Source of the DNA: Sphingopyxis jiangsuensis
Lineage (GTDB): Bacteria > Pseudomonadota > Alphaproteobacteria > Sphingomonadales > Sphingomonadaceae
Assembly: GCF_016734905.1 (NCBI RefSeq)
Contig: NZ_JAERPO010000002.1
Coordinates: 186,001-250,000 of the forward strand
Direction of reading: 5' to 3'
DNA: 64,000 nucleotides
Below are positions 63,550-64,000 of the stretch, piece by piece. The stretch's first letter is position 1; each line of letters begins with the position of its first letter. Under the pieces are notes generated by a model. The model searched no databases. It worked only from the letters and a program-made list of their open reading frames with translations, and was not told the DNA's origin. The position numbers and the translations under genes are program-made.

Positions 63550-64000
63550 ATGCAGACCAAGTTTTTGACCGCTTCGGCGGCGCTTTTCCTTATGGGCGCG
63601 GCGCAGGTCGCACACGCCCAGATGCCGACATGGTCGGCCGAACAGGCCGCAGCATGGAAAGTCATCGAACAAAGCTGGGTCGACGATGTCGCACAGAATG
63701 GCAAATGGCCCGCCGACTACGCCGACCCGCAAATGGTCGTCTGGTCGTCCGAATATGCCGGGCCGCGCGGCAAGGATTCGGCGATCCGCTGGACCAAGTT
63801 CCAGAACGGCCAGGGCAAGACGCTGCAATATGAGCTGAGCCCGCAGTCGATTTCGCTCAGCGGCAACACAGCGGTCGTCACCTATGCGCTGACGATCGTG
63901 ACGCAGCGCGGCACCGAAAAGCCCGACTGGTCCAAGGAAGCAATCGTCGAAACGCTGGTGCGCAGCGGCAGCAACTGGAAATTCCTGTCCTCGACGAGCT
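63550..64000 (+). CDS. Secreted protein, 5' part (cut by window end)
   Basis: The frame starts MQTKFLTASAALFLMGAAQV with a Sec signal peptide and a site near AHA-Q. The mature part (WKVIEQSWVDDVAQNG, EAIVETLVRSGSNWKFLSS) resembles NTF2-like/SnoaL fold proteins (DUF4440-type). At least 150 residues are present and the stop lies outside the window. Confidence 0.75.
   Translation, partial: MQTKFLTASAALFLMGAAQVAHAQMPTWSAEQAAAWKVIEQSWVDDVAQNGKWPADYADPQMVVWSSEYAGPRGKDSAIRWTKFQNGQGKTLQYELSPQSISLSGNTAVVTYALTIVTQRGTEKPDWSKEAIVETLVRSGSNWKFLSSTS

Overview
The window is about 64 kb of GC-rich alphaproteobacterial chromosome. Gene content, codon use and repeats point to a sphingomonad, most likely Sphingopyxis. 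The clues are a general-stress-response locus with PhyR, NepR and two EcfG sigma factors, TorF-type porins, a pgsA-moaD-moaE string, an Anbu peptidase cluster, and several families of short palindromic repeats between genes. No tRNA, rRNA, CRISPR array, prophage or transposase gene was found. The taxonomic call is inference.

Layout. 0-4.7 kb: end of a thiolase-like gene, an ALDH7-type aldehyde dehydrogenase, and acetyl-CoA synthetase. 4.7-9 kb: a 65-residue peptide gene with a double-glycine leader-like start, then the conserved set CP-ATP-grasp, alpha-E, transglutaminase and Anbu peptidase on the minus strand. 9-16.7 kb: a nested repeat, secA, a secreted papain-like candidate, an SDR, lysoplasmalogenase, trmFO. 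16.8-18.9 kb: a repeat cluster, then an EF-hand gene and oxyR enclosed by 96-bp inverted repeats. 19-21.7 kb: moaE, moaD, pgsA and an LplT-like transporter. 21.7-26.8 kb: two tandem head-GIN proteins and a complete bufferin operon (bufA-bufB-bufC-DoxX-sigF-nrsF) with a recognisable sigma-F promoter. 26.9-34.6 kb: GreA/B-like factor, a 59-residue Myb-like protein, BaiN-type flavoprotein, DEAD-box helicase, quinone reductase, S-formylglutathione hydrolase, SDR and a divergent LysR regulator.

34.5-40.3 kb: tRNA-editing protein, two VOC paralogues flanking purU, glutathione-dependent formaldehyde dehydrogenase, L-serine dehydratase, superoxide dismutase. 40.5-43.2 kb: ATP-dependent DNA ligase, with a palindromic repeat inserted in frame, and its partner exonuclease. 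43.3-48 kb: the stress-response locus: HWE kinase, PhyR, EcfG1, a blue-light (BLUF) protein, NepR and EcfG2. 48-54.8 kb: PQQ sugar dehydrogenase, hydrolase, SH3-like protein, GNAT, Rrf2 regulator plus methyltransferase, thioesterase, threonine dehydratase, beta-hydroxyacid-type dehydrogenase. 54.8-64 kb: amidohydrolase, Tat-exported FAD oxidase, FMN hydroxy-acid oxidase, two TorF porins, ispG, an AT-richer foreign-looking gene, a GNAT, and the start of a secreted protein cut by the window end.

Functional themes. Formaldehyde and C1 handling is covered by adhC, fghA and purU. Oxidative and metal stress is covered by oxyR, sodB and the bufferin operon with its own sigma/anti-sigma pair. General stress signalling has a possible light input. 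At least four families of palindromic repeats lie between genes, and one family has been captured inside a coding region.
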